Source: Planococcus citri
Taxonomy: Eukaryota > Arthropoda > Insecta > Hemiptera > Pseudococcidae
Assembly: GCF_950023065.1 (NCBI RefSeq)
Contig: NC_088681.1
Span: 55,090,836 to 55,154,835 of the forward strand
Length of the DNA: 64,000 nucleotides
Reading direction: 5' to 3'
Under the pieces are notes generated by a model that worked only from the letters and a program-made list of their open reading frames with translations, was not told the DNA's origin and ran no database searches. The position numbers and the translations under genes were made by a program. Each line of letters starts with the position of its first letter. The stretch's first letter is position 1. Shown here one piece after another: positions 24,384 to 35,445 of the stretch.

Positions 24384-24623
24384 ACTAGCGGCTGCGATGG
24401 GAAGACGAAGACGAAGACGCATAGAAAACTGAATACCTACATTAAATTTAGCGTGTAAAAATTTATTGTAAAATGTAGATAAGCGATGTTTCATTTCAAT
24501 TGTAGTACCTGTATTTTAGCTAATTAGCTAATGAGTTTATTCCAAACCACTACTAAACGAGCCTTGTACAAATGTGAAATTTTTGTTTAAAAAATTTTAT
24601 AGTTGTAATAGCGAGTAATTCGA

Positions 24624-24690
24624 AATAAAAAAAATGCTTTTAGAAAATAAAGCTTTAAAAAATTGTTGTTTTATTGGTGTTGCAACATTT
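24624..24690 (+). terminator. Polyadenylation signals of the PDZ gene
   Basis: Two AATAAA hexamers at 24624-24629 and 24646-24651 lie about 240 bases after the stop codon. They are followed by a GT-rich stretch (TTGTTGTTTTATTGGTGTTG near 24663-24682), the usual downstream element. Cleavage is expected between about 24655 and 24670. The 3' untranslated region includes a (GAAGAC) run near 24400. Confidence 0.7.
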
Positions 24691-24797
24691 AGAATTATTA
24701 TTATCGTTATTCTCTACAAATAATAATTGAAACAATTGTGAGTTTTTAAATTTCTTGAATGTTGAAAAAGTTTGACAAAATGATCGATCCGGAAATA

Positions 24798-25001
24798 TGG
24801 AGTTAACACTCCCGAATAATATGCTCTGGCCAGAGACTCAAACGAATCGTGCGCGTCATGCTGGATGATACGCGCAGCGCAAGCCCAAGATCTGATCAGA
24901 CCACAGAAGGCTCTGTTTACAGGAGTACGCCACCACTCCCGGTCGAAGGAAGTGTATTAGAATGAATATATAATCAGTAATCATATCGGTCGGACTCTAC
25001 A
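24798..25001 (+). mobile_element. Possible small solo LTR or LTR fragment
   Basis: A 204-bp island with markedly higher GC content than its flanks starts TGGAGTTAACACTCCC and ends GACTCTACA. The flanks AAATA and AAATC agree at four of five positions, which is a weak 5-bp duplication. A TATATAATCAGT string near 24968 combines a TATA-like box with an initiator-like TCAGT, but they are too close to form a normal core promoter. It could instead be another kind of insertion. Confidence 0.35.
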
Positions 25002-25706
25002 AAATCACCTCTAATGCTTTCAAAAAGGATGAAACAGAAATGCCAGTTGAAAATTTCCAACTTTTGAAGCAATGAGAAATTGTTGAAGAAATGTCAACTC
25101 TTGCTGGAGGCTCCAGATTGGCTCAAAAATTGTAGTAATTGATTCGGAGGGTTGACTTAACGAACTGACGAAGTTTTGAGTAATCTGTTGCAAAAAATGA
25201 TGATTTTGGATTTTTTTTTCATACTTACCCATCTAATTAAACTCAAACTTGGGTCTCAGGTAAAAGGTAAATGATCCATATTCGTATTAATATTTTCATC
25301 GATCACTTCTACAGATGCTTGAGGTTTCGGTGATAGAGTATCACTTTATTAATAAATGTACCTAAACGAATAAAAAAAATTAAAAAACATATCAATAGTG
25401 TCGTAATTCGTGATATGCCAATGTTATTCGATCGTCACAATCAACTCATTGTCAGGATTACAGTGATCATGCTGAATAAAGACGTGTTTGTTCGAATGGC
25501 AAATAAATGTCAAGTACCTACCCAACTCTTTTGAACGAATAAGTCTTGATAACGTGGTATACTGCACATCGTTTTTCAAAGAATTGGATCATGAACCAAG
25601 CCAAGCACAAACTTTCCACTACTCGAGTACATATGTATTTTGAAAAAATAAAATAAAAATTAGGTACTCAGTTATATTACTCGTATTAAACATTCTAGGC
25701 ATCTTA

Positions 25707-27911
25707 GTCCGGCATATGACAATAGGAGTAATTGCACCCCCACCCCCGCCGATCCTCCGGGACAACTTTTTTCTTAAAGGGGACATCCTAAGGAACATTT
25801 TAAAGCAAACTTGTCAAAAAAAAGTTGGCCTTACTTACAAAATGGCGGCCATTTTGATTGACAGGTCAGCCGAAATCGCAGATTTTGCCTTTTAACATAG
25901 GACTTGCACGAACTTTTTCAAACTTTACAAAGGTAGATCGAAAGATCATGCAAAAATTTATCACCTGTCAAAATTTCAAGTGCTAAACTGCGTTTTTCGA
26001 TTTTTGGTGAATTTTTGAAAATCGAATTTAGGCCAAAAATGAGGGAAAAAATCAAAATTTTACCAAATTGACCAAGAAAGCTGAAATTTGGGATATACCC
26101 TATTTACGACATGCCAAAACGATTGGAAACGGTTTCAACCCGTTTCGAGCAGTTCTGGAGCCTCCAGCAGATTTTTGAAAGTCGAAATTCCCACAAAATT
26201 CCATCAAATTGGAGATGTAAAGCTGAAATTTATTCTAAAAACTAATTTCAATACGCTACGAAGTACTGCAGGTAAATTTCAAGTCGTTTTGGATCCTCCA
26301 GCGACTTTTTGAAAATTCCTAAAGCCTCCAGCAGATTTTTGAAACTTTAAATTTTCACAAAATTTCATCAAATGGAGATGGAAAGCTGAAATTTACTTTA
26401 CATTCCAATTTCAACACCCTCTGAAGACGACTTCAGGTGGGCTCAAGTAATTTTAGGGCCTCCAGCGACTTTTTTTGAAAATTACTGGAGCCTCCAGCAG
26501 ATTTTTGAAACTTTAAATTTTCACAAAATTTCATCAAATGGAGATGGAAATCTGAAATTTACTCTACACTCCAATTTTAACACTCTCTGAAGACGACTTC
26601 AGGTGAGTTCAAGTCATTTTAGAGCATCCAATGACTTTTTTTGAAAATTACTGGAGCCTCCAGTAGATTTTTGAATCTTGAAATTTCCCCAAAATATCAT
26701 CAAACTAAGATGGAGCGTCGAAATTCATTCCGCAAACTAATTTCAATACGGTACGAAGTTGACTTCTGATGAATTTCAAGTCGTTTTGGAGCCTCCAGCA
26801 ACTTTTTGAAAGGTTGTATGATGTTTTTCTGGAAAATTGAAATTTCCTAAAAGTAGCTGGAAGCTTCAAAACCATTTGAAACCACCATGTAGTCTGCGAA
26901 GTAAATTGCAGCTTACCAACTCCATTTGATAAAATAATGTTGCGGAAATTTCATGTTTCAGAAATCTACTGGAGGCTCCAGTTATTTTCAAAAAAGTCAC
27001 TGGAGGACCTAAAATGACTTGAACCCACCTGAAGTCGTCTTCAGAGAGTGTTAAAATTGGAGTGTAGAGTAAATTTCAGATTTCCATCTCCATTATTGAT
27101 GAAATTTTGTGAAAATTTAAAGTTTCAAAAATCTGCTGGAGGCTCCAGTAATTTTCAAAAAAAGTCGCTGGAGGCCCTAAAATTACTTGAGCCCACCTGA
27201 AGTCGTCTTCAGAGGGTGTTAAAATTGGAGTGTAGAGTAAATTTCAGCTTTCCATCTCCATTTGATGAAATTTTTGTGAAAATCTGCTGGAGGCTTTAGG
27301 AATTTTCAAAAAGTCGCTGGAGGATCCAAAACGACTTGGAATTCACCTGCAGTACTTCGTAGGGTATTAAAATTAGTTTTTAGAATAAATTTTAGCTTTA
27401 CAACTCCAATTTGATGGGATTTTGTGGGAATTTCGACTTTCAAAAATCTGCTGGAGGCTCCAGAACTGCTCAAAACGGGTTGAAACCGTTTCCAATCGTT
27501 TTGGCATGTCGAAAATAGGGTATATCCCAAATTTCAGCTTTCTTGGTCAATTTGGTAAAATTTTGATTTTTTCCCTCATTTTTGGCCTAAATTCGATTTT
27601 CAAAAATTCACCAAAAATCGAAAAACCCACTTTAGCACTTGAAATTTTGACAGGTGATAAATTTTTGCATGATCTTTCGATCTACCTTTGTAAAGTTTGA
27701 AAGAGTTCGTGCAAGTCCTATGTTAAAAGGCAAAATCTGCGATTTCGGCTGACCTGTCAATCAAAAAGGCCGCCATTTTGTAAGTAAGGCCAACTTTTTT
27801 TTTGGCAAGTTTGCTTTAAAATGTTCCTTAGGATGTCCTCTTTAAGAAAAAAGTTGTCCCGAAGGATCGGCGGGGGGGGGGTGCAATTACTCCTATTGTC
27901 ATATGCCGGAC
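25707..27911. mobile_element. Large foldback element, 2,205 bp, TA flanks
   Basis: The left arm starts GTCCGGCATATGACAATAGG and the right arm ends with its complement. Both ends are flanked by TA (25705-25706 and 27912-27913), as for Tc1/mariner-type insertion. The arms are about 1.1 kb each, close to 25707-26860 and 26930-27911, with only a short centre. The outer 40 bases include a C-run (G-run on the right) and CGCCGATCCTCCGGGACAAC. The inner arms repeat CTGGAG...CTCCAG dyads. No transposase frame is present: the 74-codon frames at 26088-26312 (+) and 27306-27530 (-) are the same arm sequence seen on each strand. Confidence 0.85.
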
Positions 27912-27913
27912 TA

Positions 27914-30900
27914 TCTGTTTTCATATTTTCATTGAAGCAAAATCAAAGTAACTATACCTATCTATGTACATATAACTTGATTGAAAATATAATGGGAAAA
28001 TTTAGTGCACTGTACCATCGTGCGAATGTAATATAATAATAGATACAATCTAATAAACAGCATAGTTCTTTCATTGAAAAATAAATTATTCGTAGAAACC
28101 GGAAACGATAATATGCAATTTGATACTTGACGAAATTCAGCTGAGAAATTGCCAAATTGGATTTCCTGGTACAGCTGATAGGTACCTATGGTTGGAAACT
28201 TCGTAATTGATTGTAAGTAGGTACATAATATATGTAATATGTACAATATCATCGCCGAATCAATTTCGGTGGTCGTAGGTAAGTACATTCGAACTTTTCG
28301 AAGCATTCCTCATTCTTAAGTGTTTGCAAATCTGTTGAATGATTACAATTTACAAATAAAAAATTGATTGACATTTTACATGGATATGAAGGATTTATTT
28401 TCCATCGTGATGTCGAGTTAAATTAAATCTGGGGTTTTAAATCGATTTGTATTTAGTAGTAGGTAAATACAGAGGGGATGGAAATCCATCGAAAAATAAA
28501 CAAGAAAATTAAGGGATTTTCAGGTTCCTTTAATCACTATTCTATGTGCATAGTTTATTTGTTTATCTACGAACAAATTCCGTAAACTAGTGAGTACAAT
28601 TTAATTATAAATTGCTGGAATTTTCATTTGAAAAATAAGGATAAAAAAATGAAATGAAAATGAAACATTTTTTCAAAATCAAAACTAATTAAAATAAAAT
28701 TTAAAAATAAACACAATCAGTGTAGCCATTTCAAAATAAAAGTAAACACACGTGAAATTCGACCAATCACAACTATCACAACAATCACAACATTTCATAA
28801 TCCATCCATCATCAATCATAATCATAATCATCAATCATCATTCATTTTGTCGCATTTTGTTGGAATTTATTTTTAATAATCGTGTAATTCTGTAAGTACG
28901 TTCACTTCTCTATTTTAATGAATAGTTAAAGATAAAACTGTATGTATCATCTTGTTTCGATACTTTAGCCAAAATAATGACTCATCATAGTCATCTTCTC
29001 ATCTATTCATTAGGTATTTTTGGCAATCCTCTTCGAGTCTTCGACGTTTCGACGCTCATTAGAAGCACTAATGGTCGGCACAGTTTGACAGATTCTGAGC
29101 AATATTCGCAATGGTTCTTCGGTCTCCGTCTCCAGGTCCAGGTATTTCTAAATGGTAAGTCGAACACATGTAATTTCACAAATAACTCACTCTTCGATAT
29201 AACGATTCATTTCAAGTACACAGATCGCAGATCACTTTTTCGGCCACCACCGCAGTGATGGAAGACGCCAAAGACCTACACCGGGAGCAGAATTGCGATG
29301 CAGTTTGCCGGTATAATATTATCCTGATGAGAATGACCATAGACAACACTCGTCGCATAGCCACACGTCTTGAATAATTTGCAGACGCGATATGGTTTGT
29401 AATACATAATTGAAAGTATTCATCGCCAAATAGGAGCAGTACAATCGATACGAACGGCATTGACAATGACTTGTGCTCTTCTGTCTACTATACAGATACA
29501 GATCGAAAAGAAAGTCTACCGTTGGAACCATACCATCATTAGTACCTAATTCGTAGAAAAGTACGCAAATATGTGTCAGTCAGTGACTGATGAAGGTAGT
29601 TATACCGCGATGATGAGTTCTTCGAGTATGTACTTGCGTATGTGTTCGATCGAAGACGAAGACGAAGACGACGACGCCGTTACAAATCGTACAGATTTGG
29701 TGTTTGTAGTAAATCTACATCATGGAGGTACAACAGGTAAGTTGATGCAAGCGATAGAAACATACATTTATGTCATTATTACAAATTACTTACCATTTCA
29801 ATTCTCTATGTGTTCTAAATTACTACAAGATTGACGTTCTACATACATGTATTCGTATCTTAGAGTCGTGTAACCCTTCGTACGAGTACATACATATAAG
29901 ATTAATCGAAATTCCTATAGCTTAAGCTACGTGAAATTAACGCTGTCGAGTACCTCAAGTATTGAATAACATATATTTGATGTTACAGGATATGATATTA
30001 TGAATATCTAGGTAGGTAATATGAATTTCGTATTTTGATTGAAACATGCGAACGTGTGGATTTGATTGCATTCCTAGTGCGCTTTAATAATTACGAAAAA
30101 ATTTCTCTCTAGTTGCAACATAGGTAACTCACACATATTCATACATACGTAGGGTATCGTGCTGCAATTATAACGGCGATGAAGCTGTGATGAAGTGATA
30201 TCGGTGTTTACAAATATGTAATTTATTATCGGTTACATATTTTTATAGGTGTGGAACATCCGTGTGTTTCCATTTGTTTAGGAATTCTACTCGTGTATCT
30301 ATCGATCAAAACAGTACAGATTATCGAGGTGGATATGCAATCTGCAGACTCGATCGGTGTTCATTAGTTTTATCGAATGAATAATTGAAGATGCAGATGC
30401 AAAATTGTGGAGCTGGAAGTAAGAAAGGTTCTTTGCCTCTTTGGTGGTTCATGAGGTGGTTCTTGCGTTGAAATGTTTCAATGTTTTCCAAATTCGGTGT
30501 AGAAATTTTGGTTTGTGAACTGATTTAAGAAAAGGTTTTGTTTTTGGATAGATTAGGGCAATGGTTTATTAAACACCGATTGCATCTGTAATTATCTACC
30601 TCTCAAGATGTCAGTTATCATTTAGACAAGAAGGGATTGGTGATTGGTATGTAAAAATGAGTGAAATTAGAGTAATTGAATCACTTCTTTTTCATATCAG
30701 TTTTTAAAAGTGAAAAAAAATGATTTTGTCTTTGAAGAATGTGTTTTGACGTTTTGAGGGCGAATCAGAATATTTCAAAATACTTAATCAATTACTTAAA
30801 TCCTTTCTCGTTTTGTTTTTTCACTAAAATTACAGAAATTAAAAGTTGTAAGAATAATTTTTTCAAAATTAATTTTTAAAAATTGTAAGAAAATTGACTA

Positions 30901-31265
30901 CAAATATCACTTTGTAAATGCAAATCTTACATTTTAGTCAGTGCTTAGCTCTTTATTTTCAGGAAATGAGTCGTGAAAAAGTTGATTGAATTTTTCGAGA
31001 AAAAGTAAATCTCATCTATAAATGTGGCAAGGGAATCTTTGAATACCCATACGCCGTCCGATTTGAACAAAAAACAAAACCAAGCTAGATCGAAATTCAA
31101 AAGTGCGTATCCTAAAACCATCATAACTAAAATGTCAGTTTCTGAAGTTCATTTTTGAATTTGAAAATTAAAAAATTGAAAAATTTTGTTTTAAGGGTGA
31201 TTTTAAAACCTTTTCAGGAAATACCATAAATATACCCTCTCGACCTTTTTAATTGACAAATCGTT
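27914..31265. other. Mostly non-repetitive stretch, no firm gene
   Basis: Between the foldback element and the next short-unit array the DNA is largely unique, with CpG-containing words and TACC/TAGG stutter. It contains an ATC/ATA-rich simple repeat (28796-28847) and one weak exon candidate (29571-29736). An open frame at 28977-29258 includes a possible donor near 29153 but encodes no recognisable protein. A T-rich acceptor-like TTTTCAG near 30960 precedes a sequence that recurs near 33566. Confidence 0.4.
29571..29736 (+). CDS. Candidate 5' coding exon, unrecognised
   Basis: The open frame starts MCQSVTDEGSYTAMMSSSSM, contains a short acidic run (EDEDEDDD) and reads DLVFVVNLHHGGTT up to a near-consensus donor, CAG/GTAAGT at 29736-29742, leaving phase 1. 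The strong donor and the non-AT-rich codons are the only evidence. The acidic run comes from GAAGAC repeats, which also occur in the untranslated 3' part of the PDZ gene, so it is not proof of coding. The first in-phase (phase 1) acceptor with an open continuation that I found is at 39285. No family is recognised. It may be chance. Confidence 0.2.
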
Positions 31266-31269
31266 TCAT

Positions 31270-33010
31270 TTCTTTCAAAAATTGTCTTTTTTTGCAAAAA
31301 AAAAGAATCAAAAATTTTCGATTTTTTCTCGAAGAATTACTCAAAAAGCTTTGCTATTTTGCCAAAAAGTCTCGCTTTTTAACCAACAATTTTTAAAAAA
31401 ATATATATAATTTTTCTGGCATTATTCACCAAAAACACATCCTTTTTCCCAAAATTGCTTGTCTTGCATCTGACCAAAAGTTGCCAATAATTGGAGCTTT
31501 TTCAAAAAAAATGCTCATTTTCTCATGTCTTGCTTTTTGCCAAAATTGCCAATTACTCTAGCTTCTTGTCAATTAAAAAATTTTACTTTTAGCTAAAATT
31601 GGTCAAAAGTTACCACAAAGTTTTTTTTACACCTAAAAAAACGCAAGTCTTGTATTTGAAAGAAAAAATTGCGAAAAATATAATTTCTTTGCCAATGATC
31701 CTTGGAAATTGCTGTTTTTTGCTGAAATTGTCAGTTTTGTATTGTGTCAAAATTTGTCAAAAATTCTGATTTTTTTCCAAAAATAGACTAAAAATGTTGA
31801 TTTTTGCTGAAAAATCCGATTTTTTGACAAAAATTCTATATTGCAATTGAAAATTCTTCTTTTTATAGCTAAAATAATACAAAAATTATCATAAAAGTCT
31901 TTTTTTCTTCCCTAAAAAAGTTCAAAAGATTTGGTTTTTGAAAAAAAAATTGCGAAAAAGTGTAATTTCTTTGTCAATAATTTCCAAAAATTGTTGCTTT
32001 TTGCTAAAATTGTCAATGTTGATTTTTGTCGAATCAAACGTTTTGGTTTTGGCTGTTTCAAAAATTGATAAACATTCTCGTTTTTCAGAAAAATTGCCAG
32101 AAATTGTGGTATTTTTGCAAAATATTCCAAAAAGTCTTACCCTTTTTCTGGAAATTGTTTGAAAGTCTGCTTTTTGTCAAGAACTGCAAAAATTACTATG
32201 AAGTCTTGTTTTTTTTACCGATATAAAAATGCAAAAAAATGTCAGTTTTTGAAACAAATCGCTAAAAACAATAATTTCCAAAAATTAATGCCTTCTGCTG
32301 AAAATTTCAAATTTTTGTGTTTCGTCAAAAATTTTTCTTTATAGAAAAATTACTAACGATTTTCATTTTTTTCCAAAAATTATCCGATTGTCTGGTTTTT
32401 TAGTTAGAAATTGTCAAAAAAGTCCTGAAATTGTCAAGAAGTCCTACTTTTTGCTCAAGTAGTCAAAGTCTTGCTTTTTGTAAAAAATCGTTTGAAATTC
32501 TCATTTGAAGAGTGATATTCCAAAACTCGCTTTGTCCATTTTCACAACTTTTCAGGAGAGAGGAAAAACAGTTTCCCTCTAAACGGGTAAATTGGATTTT
32601 TAGGCGAGTTTAGCACTTTATTTGGGTGGATTTATGATGTAGGAGTGTAGGTATACACTTCATCCTTTAAATACTGCTGAAAAAAATTTCAATAAAAATG
32701 GACAAAGCGCGTTTTGGAACATTATTTTTTTTAAATTTTTTAGTGAATTGGCTATTTAGGTGACTTTAACACCTCATTTTGGTAGGTTGACGATGTAGGA
32801 ATGTGAGTTAATACTTCATCTACCAGGTACCGCTGAAAACCCAACTTTGACAAAAATGGACAAAGCGAGTTTTGGAATATCACTCTTCATTTGTTAACAA
32901 AATTGCTGAGAATTGTCATTTTTTTGCAAAAAATTGCTTAAAAGTTTTACTTTTTTGCAAAAAATTACGATAATTCTCATTTAGTTGCCAAAAATTGACC
33001 ATAAGCCCAG
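31270..33010 (+). repeat. Degenerate short-unit array, TTTTTGCCAAAAATTG type (block 4)
   Basis: The longest block of this family, with copies such as TTTTTCCAAAAATTGCC and AAAAAGTCTTGCTTTTTG at roughly 30-40 base steps. It is interrupted at 32507-32888 by a MITE. It has the same orientation as blocks 1-3. Overlapping small open frames here (31912-32344) are repeat translations. Confidence 0.65.
32507..32888 (+). mobile_element. MITE copy 1, 382 bp, 36-bp inverted ends, ATTT duplication
   Basis: Starts GAAGAGTGATATTCCAAAAC and ends with the complement; the perfect inverted ends are 36 bases. It is flanked by ATTT on both sides (32503-32506, 32889-32892). An internal near-copy of the end, ending TTTTGGAACATTA, lies near 32710-32727. 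It has no coding frame. A second copy in the opposite orientation lies at 49157-49537 with a different 4-bp duplication (ACAT), which fixes both the ends and the duplication length. Confidence 0.88.
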
Positions 33011-35445
33011 CTTTTTTATCGAGACAGTTTCAAAATGATTCAACCTTGTGTAACCAAAGGTTACCTACTCAATAAAAGCATCATGCAGAGTTATAAGTGC
33101 TGAAGTTCATTTTTAACCTTTCCAGAGTGATTTGAAGTTTCTGATACCCAAGAGGCTCCAGATTTGCTCAAAACTAGTCCATTGGTTCACTTTTCTCACA
33201 TTTCAATAAAAAATTTAAAAATCGTTCTTGAAACTGTTGTTTTTTAATTTTTGAAAATTCTTCAAAAATAAACTTCAAGCATGTGAAATAAAATTCAAAA
33301 TTATCACCTTTTCTGTTTTTTTTCGAGAACAAATTATCTACCGAAATTTGGAAAAATACGTATGATTCAGATCAAATTAGATAAAATTATGAAGTGGTGA
33401 ACTTAATTTCTTGGAATTTATTTTTGAATTGCTTTCTAAGTTTGTGAAATTGAAAAGTGAGTTCATTTTCAAATTTAAAAAATGAAAAAAACATTTTTAC
33501 CTCTTCTCAGCTTTGTATATATGTAGGTACTTATTACGATGCTTTTGTAAATTGATTTTGAATTTTTTCAGAAACAGAGTCGTGATAAAACTGATCGAAT
33601 TTTGCGAGAAAATCACAACTTTTAAATCAGCAATTACCCTCGAATCGAAAAAATTAAATCATTTTTTGGACACACTCAATACCACGTTTATCGACCCTTC
33701 ACCAGCACCAGCACCATGCAGCACCTGAGATTTATAATTATTCTTTCACATACATAGTATACCTAGGACCTACGTAAGGTATTATGCACATTATCAACAA
33801 ATACACAATTAAGTAAACAGCTAAACACGGCCGCCGCCGCAAAAAAAAAACCTTGTAAAACATATGCGACTACACGACACGTGACTCATCACGTATAGGA
33901 AAATTTCGTTCGATATAAATTTTAAAATTACGCTAATTTTTGAATAATTTCTCATTTTAGAGGCCTGGCCTGGCCTAGCTCTGGATGTTTGTCATCGATC
34001 ATCACTCTCGTCCTTGTTCGATTTTCGTTATGAGAAAAACAACAACATCGATCGGTGCAATTTTTTCGATAAATTCGCGACTGTCGCTGTCTGTGTCCTT
34101 CGGAACCATTCGTATTTATTCGATGTCGATGGAAAACTACCTTCTCTTCGAATGGAAATTCAAATTTGCCGGTTAATGCTCGTGCTCTTATTCGATGATC
34201 GATCCAGATGATCGCCTCGATTACATCTACGATCATCTCTCGCGAATACGATTGACCGACTAGGACGAGGTATCGAGGGAGGGAAAAACGACTCATGCAT
34301 TACGAGTCCGTGAACGTGAAATGTGCTTTGCTCGTGCAGTTGTTAAATGAACACGTTGCTATAAACAGTGTCGTTTCGTCGAGCTCTCAATGCGGTTAGT
34401 TTTCTCGACCGCGGAGTGAATTTTTTTACGTACGAAATATACGAAATATTACGTTTACGAATAAATTTATATCCGTCGTTGTGTTTTGGATGGTGATTGG
34501 TGCTGGTGAATATCGCGGTGTGAAATTTTTTCCTCTGAAGTTTAGGATGAATCATTTTGTGGATTAGGATCCTGAGTCAGCGTATATTATGTAAGTCTAC
34601 GAATATTATATAGGATTATTTTTACCTACTCATAGATGTCTTGGCAGCGTGATTTTTTTCATCATGTGGAGCCCGGAGCTTGATGTTAATTGCAATTTTT
34701 TTGTTTTTGTATGAAATTAACGTTGGGTTTGATGTAATGGGTTTTTATCGATGGGCGTAGTGTTGAATGAATGAGTCGATTTGGAGGTGAGTTTGTTTTG
34801 CTCGAAGTGGTTGAAGATGATTCTGTATTTGTAGAGTATTCGATGGTATTGGTTTGATCGAGATGATTCTAAAAATGAGGGAAATGAACATAATTGCAGA
34901 TAGAAGATATGGTAAGAGGTTTTGGGGTTCATATAAGAGTTTCTATCCAATTTTATCTTGTGGATCAAACGCCTTTGAAGAGGAGGACGAATTTGATATC
35001 AGACAGGACTAATCATGTACCAATCTTGTCAATACATGGAGGAGAAAACAGGAGAATCTTTCTTTAGTTTTACACAATTTCATGTTATACTCGTAGACCC
35101 GAAGAACTAAAAATTAAAAATAGCATGAGGCCAATTTTTAAAAATTTCCAAAAAAGAAATATCCAATCTAAATCGAGTAAATCTATCTATAGTTTTTGTT
35201 TGAAAAATCGTTCAATAAATAAATTCTCTTTAAAAAAGTTATGAGTTGAATTACAGATTGGAAATTTCAAGTTCTGCAATTTTGTTTCTTGCATTTTTTC
35301 AGTGAAGATCAATTTTTTATGCTAAAAAAGTGTCATTACAATCTATTTAAAGTTTTCAGACGAATCATAACTTATCAAAAAAATTGATAACTGAAAAGCT
35401 TTCAAAAATGAAATTACATTTTTAATATTTCAAATTGGTACTTCA
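33011..35445. other. Mostly non-repetitive stretch with a CpG-richer island
   Basis: 33011-33500 is AT-rich and includes a relic of the CTCCAG dyad family near 33150. From about 33830 to 34560 the DNA is richer in CpG (for example a CGGCCGCCGCCGC run near 33827) and contains CTATAAACAGTGTCG near 34358, so it could be a promoter-proximal region or an unidentified 5' exon. The long minus-strand frame at 33952-34296 and its + strand counterparts encode nothing recognisable. From 34600 on there is no named feature. Confidence 0.4.
33566..33728 (+). CDS. Very weak candidate terminal exon
   Basis: After TTTTTTCAG the frame reads NRVVIKLIEFCEK, then a Ser/Thr/Pro-rich tail to a TGA at 33726. A diverged copy of the first 40 bases, also preceded by TTTTCAG, lies near 30961 and reads VVKKLIEFFEK in the matching frame, but is closed by stops on both sides. 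The similarity at the peptide level suggests a duplicated exon, of which the first copy is broken. No upstream exon in the right phase (phase 2) was found, and no family is recognised. Confidence 0.12.

Larger units (their letters stand above)
6073..24670 (+). other. Gene model: two-PDZ scaffold protein, five coding exons, 843 aa
   Basis: The five exons have lengths 184, 1414, 749, 136 and 49 nt. Every junction is a GT/AG intron and the phases match (1, 2, 1, 2), giving 843 codons plus stop. The conceptual protein has a basic N-terminal region (1-490) with little domain structure, PDZ1 (about 493-578), a Ser/Pro-rich linker and PDZ2 (about 733-822). PDZ domains bind C-terminal peptides and organise submembrane complexes, often at junctions. 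PDZ2 (SLGFSIVGG, DSPKG, GIFVKTIF) is the form seen in PDZD2 and pro-interleukin-16; the insect member of that group is thought to be Big bang (bbg), a junction-associated protein. The family call is from recognition, not a search. An unseen upstream exon or longer isoform is possible, because a candidate 3' splice site (TTTAG) lies just before 6073. Confidence 0.85.

Noticed and set aside
28977..29258. 93-codon frame with a possible GTAAGT donor
   Set aside because: The translation is not recognisable, upstream context is ATC-rich simple repeat, and I found no matching acceptor that improves it.
33952..34296. 114-codon minus-strand frame
   Set aside because: No recognisable protein, no clear splice or promoter context, and the overlapping + strand frames are equally open, which suggests CpG-rich non-coding DNA.
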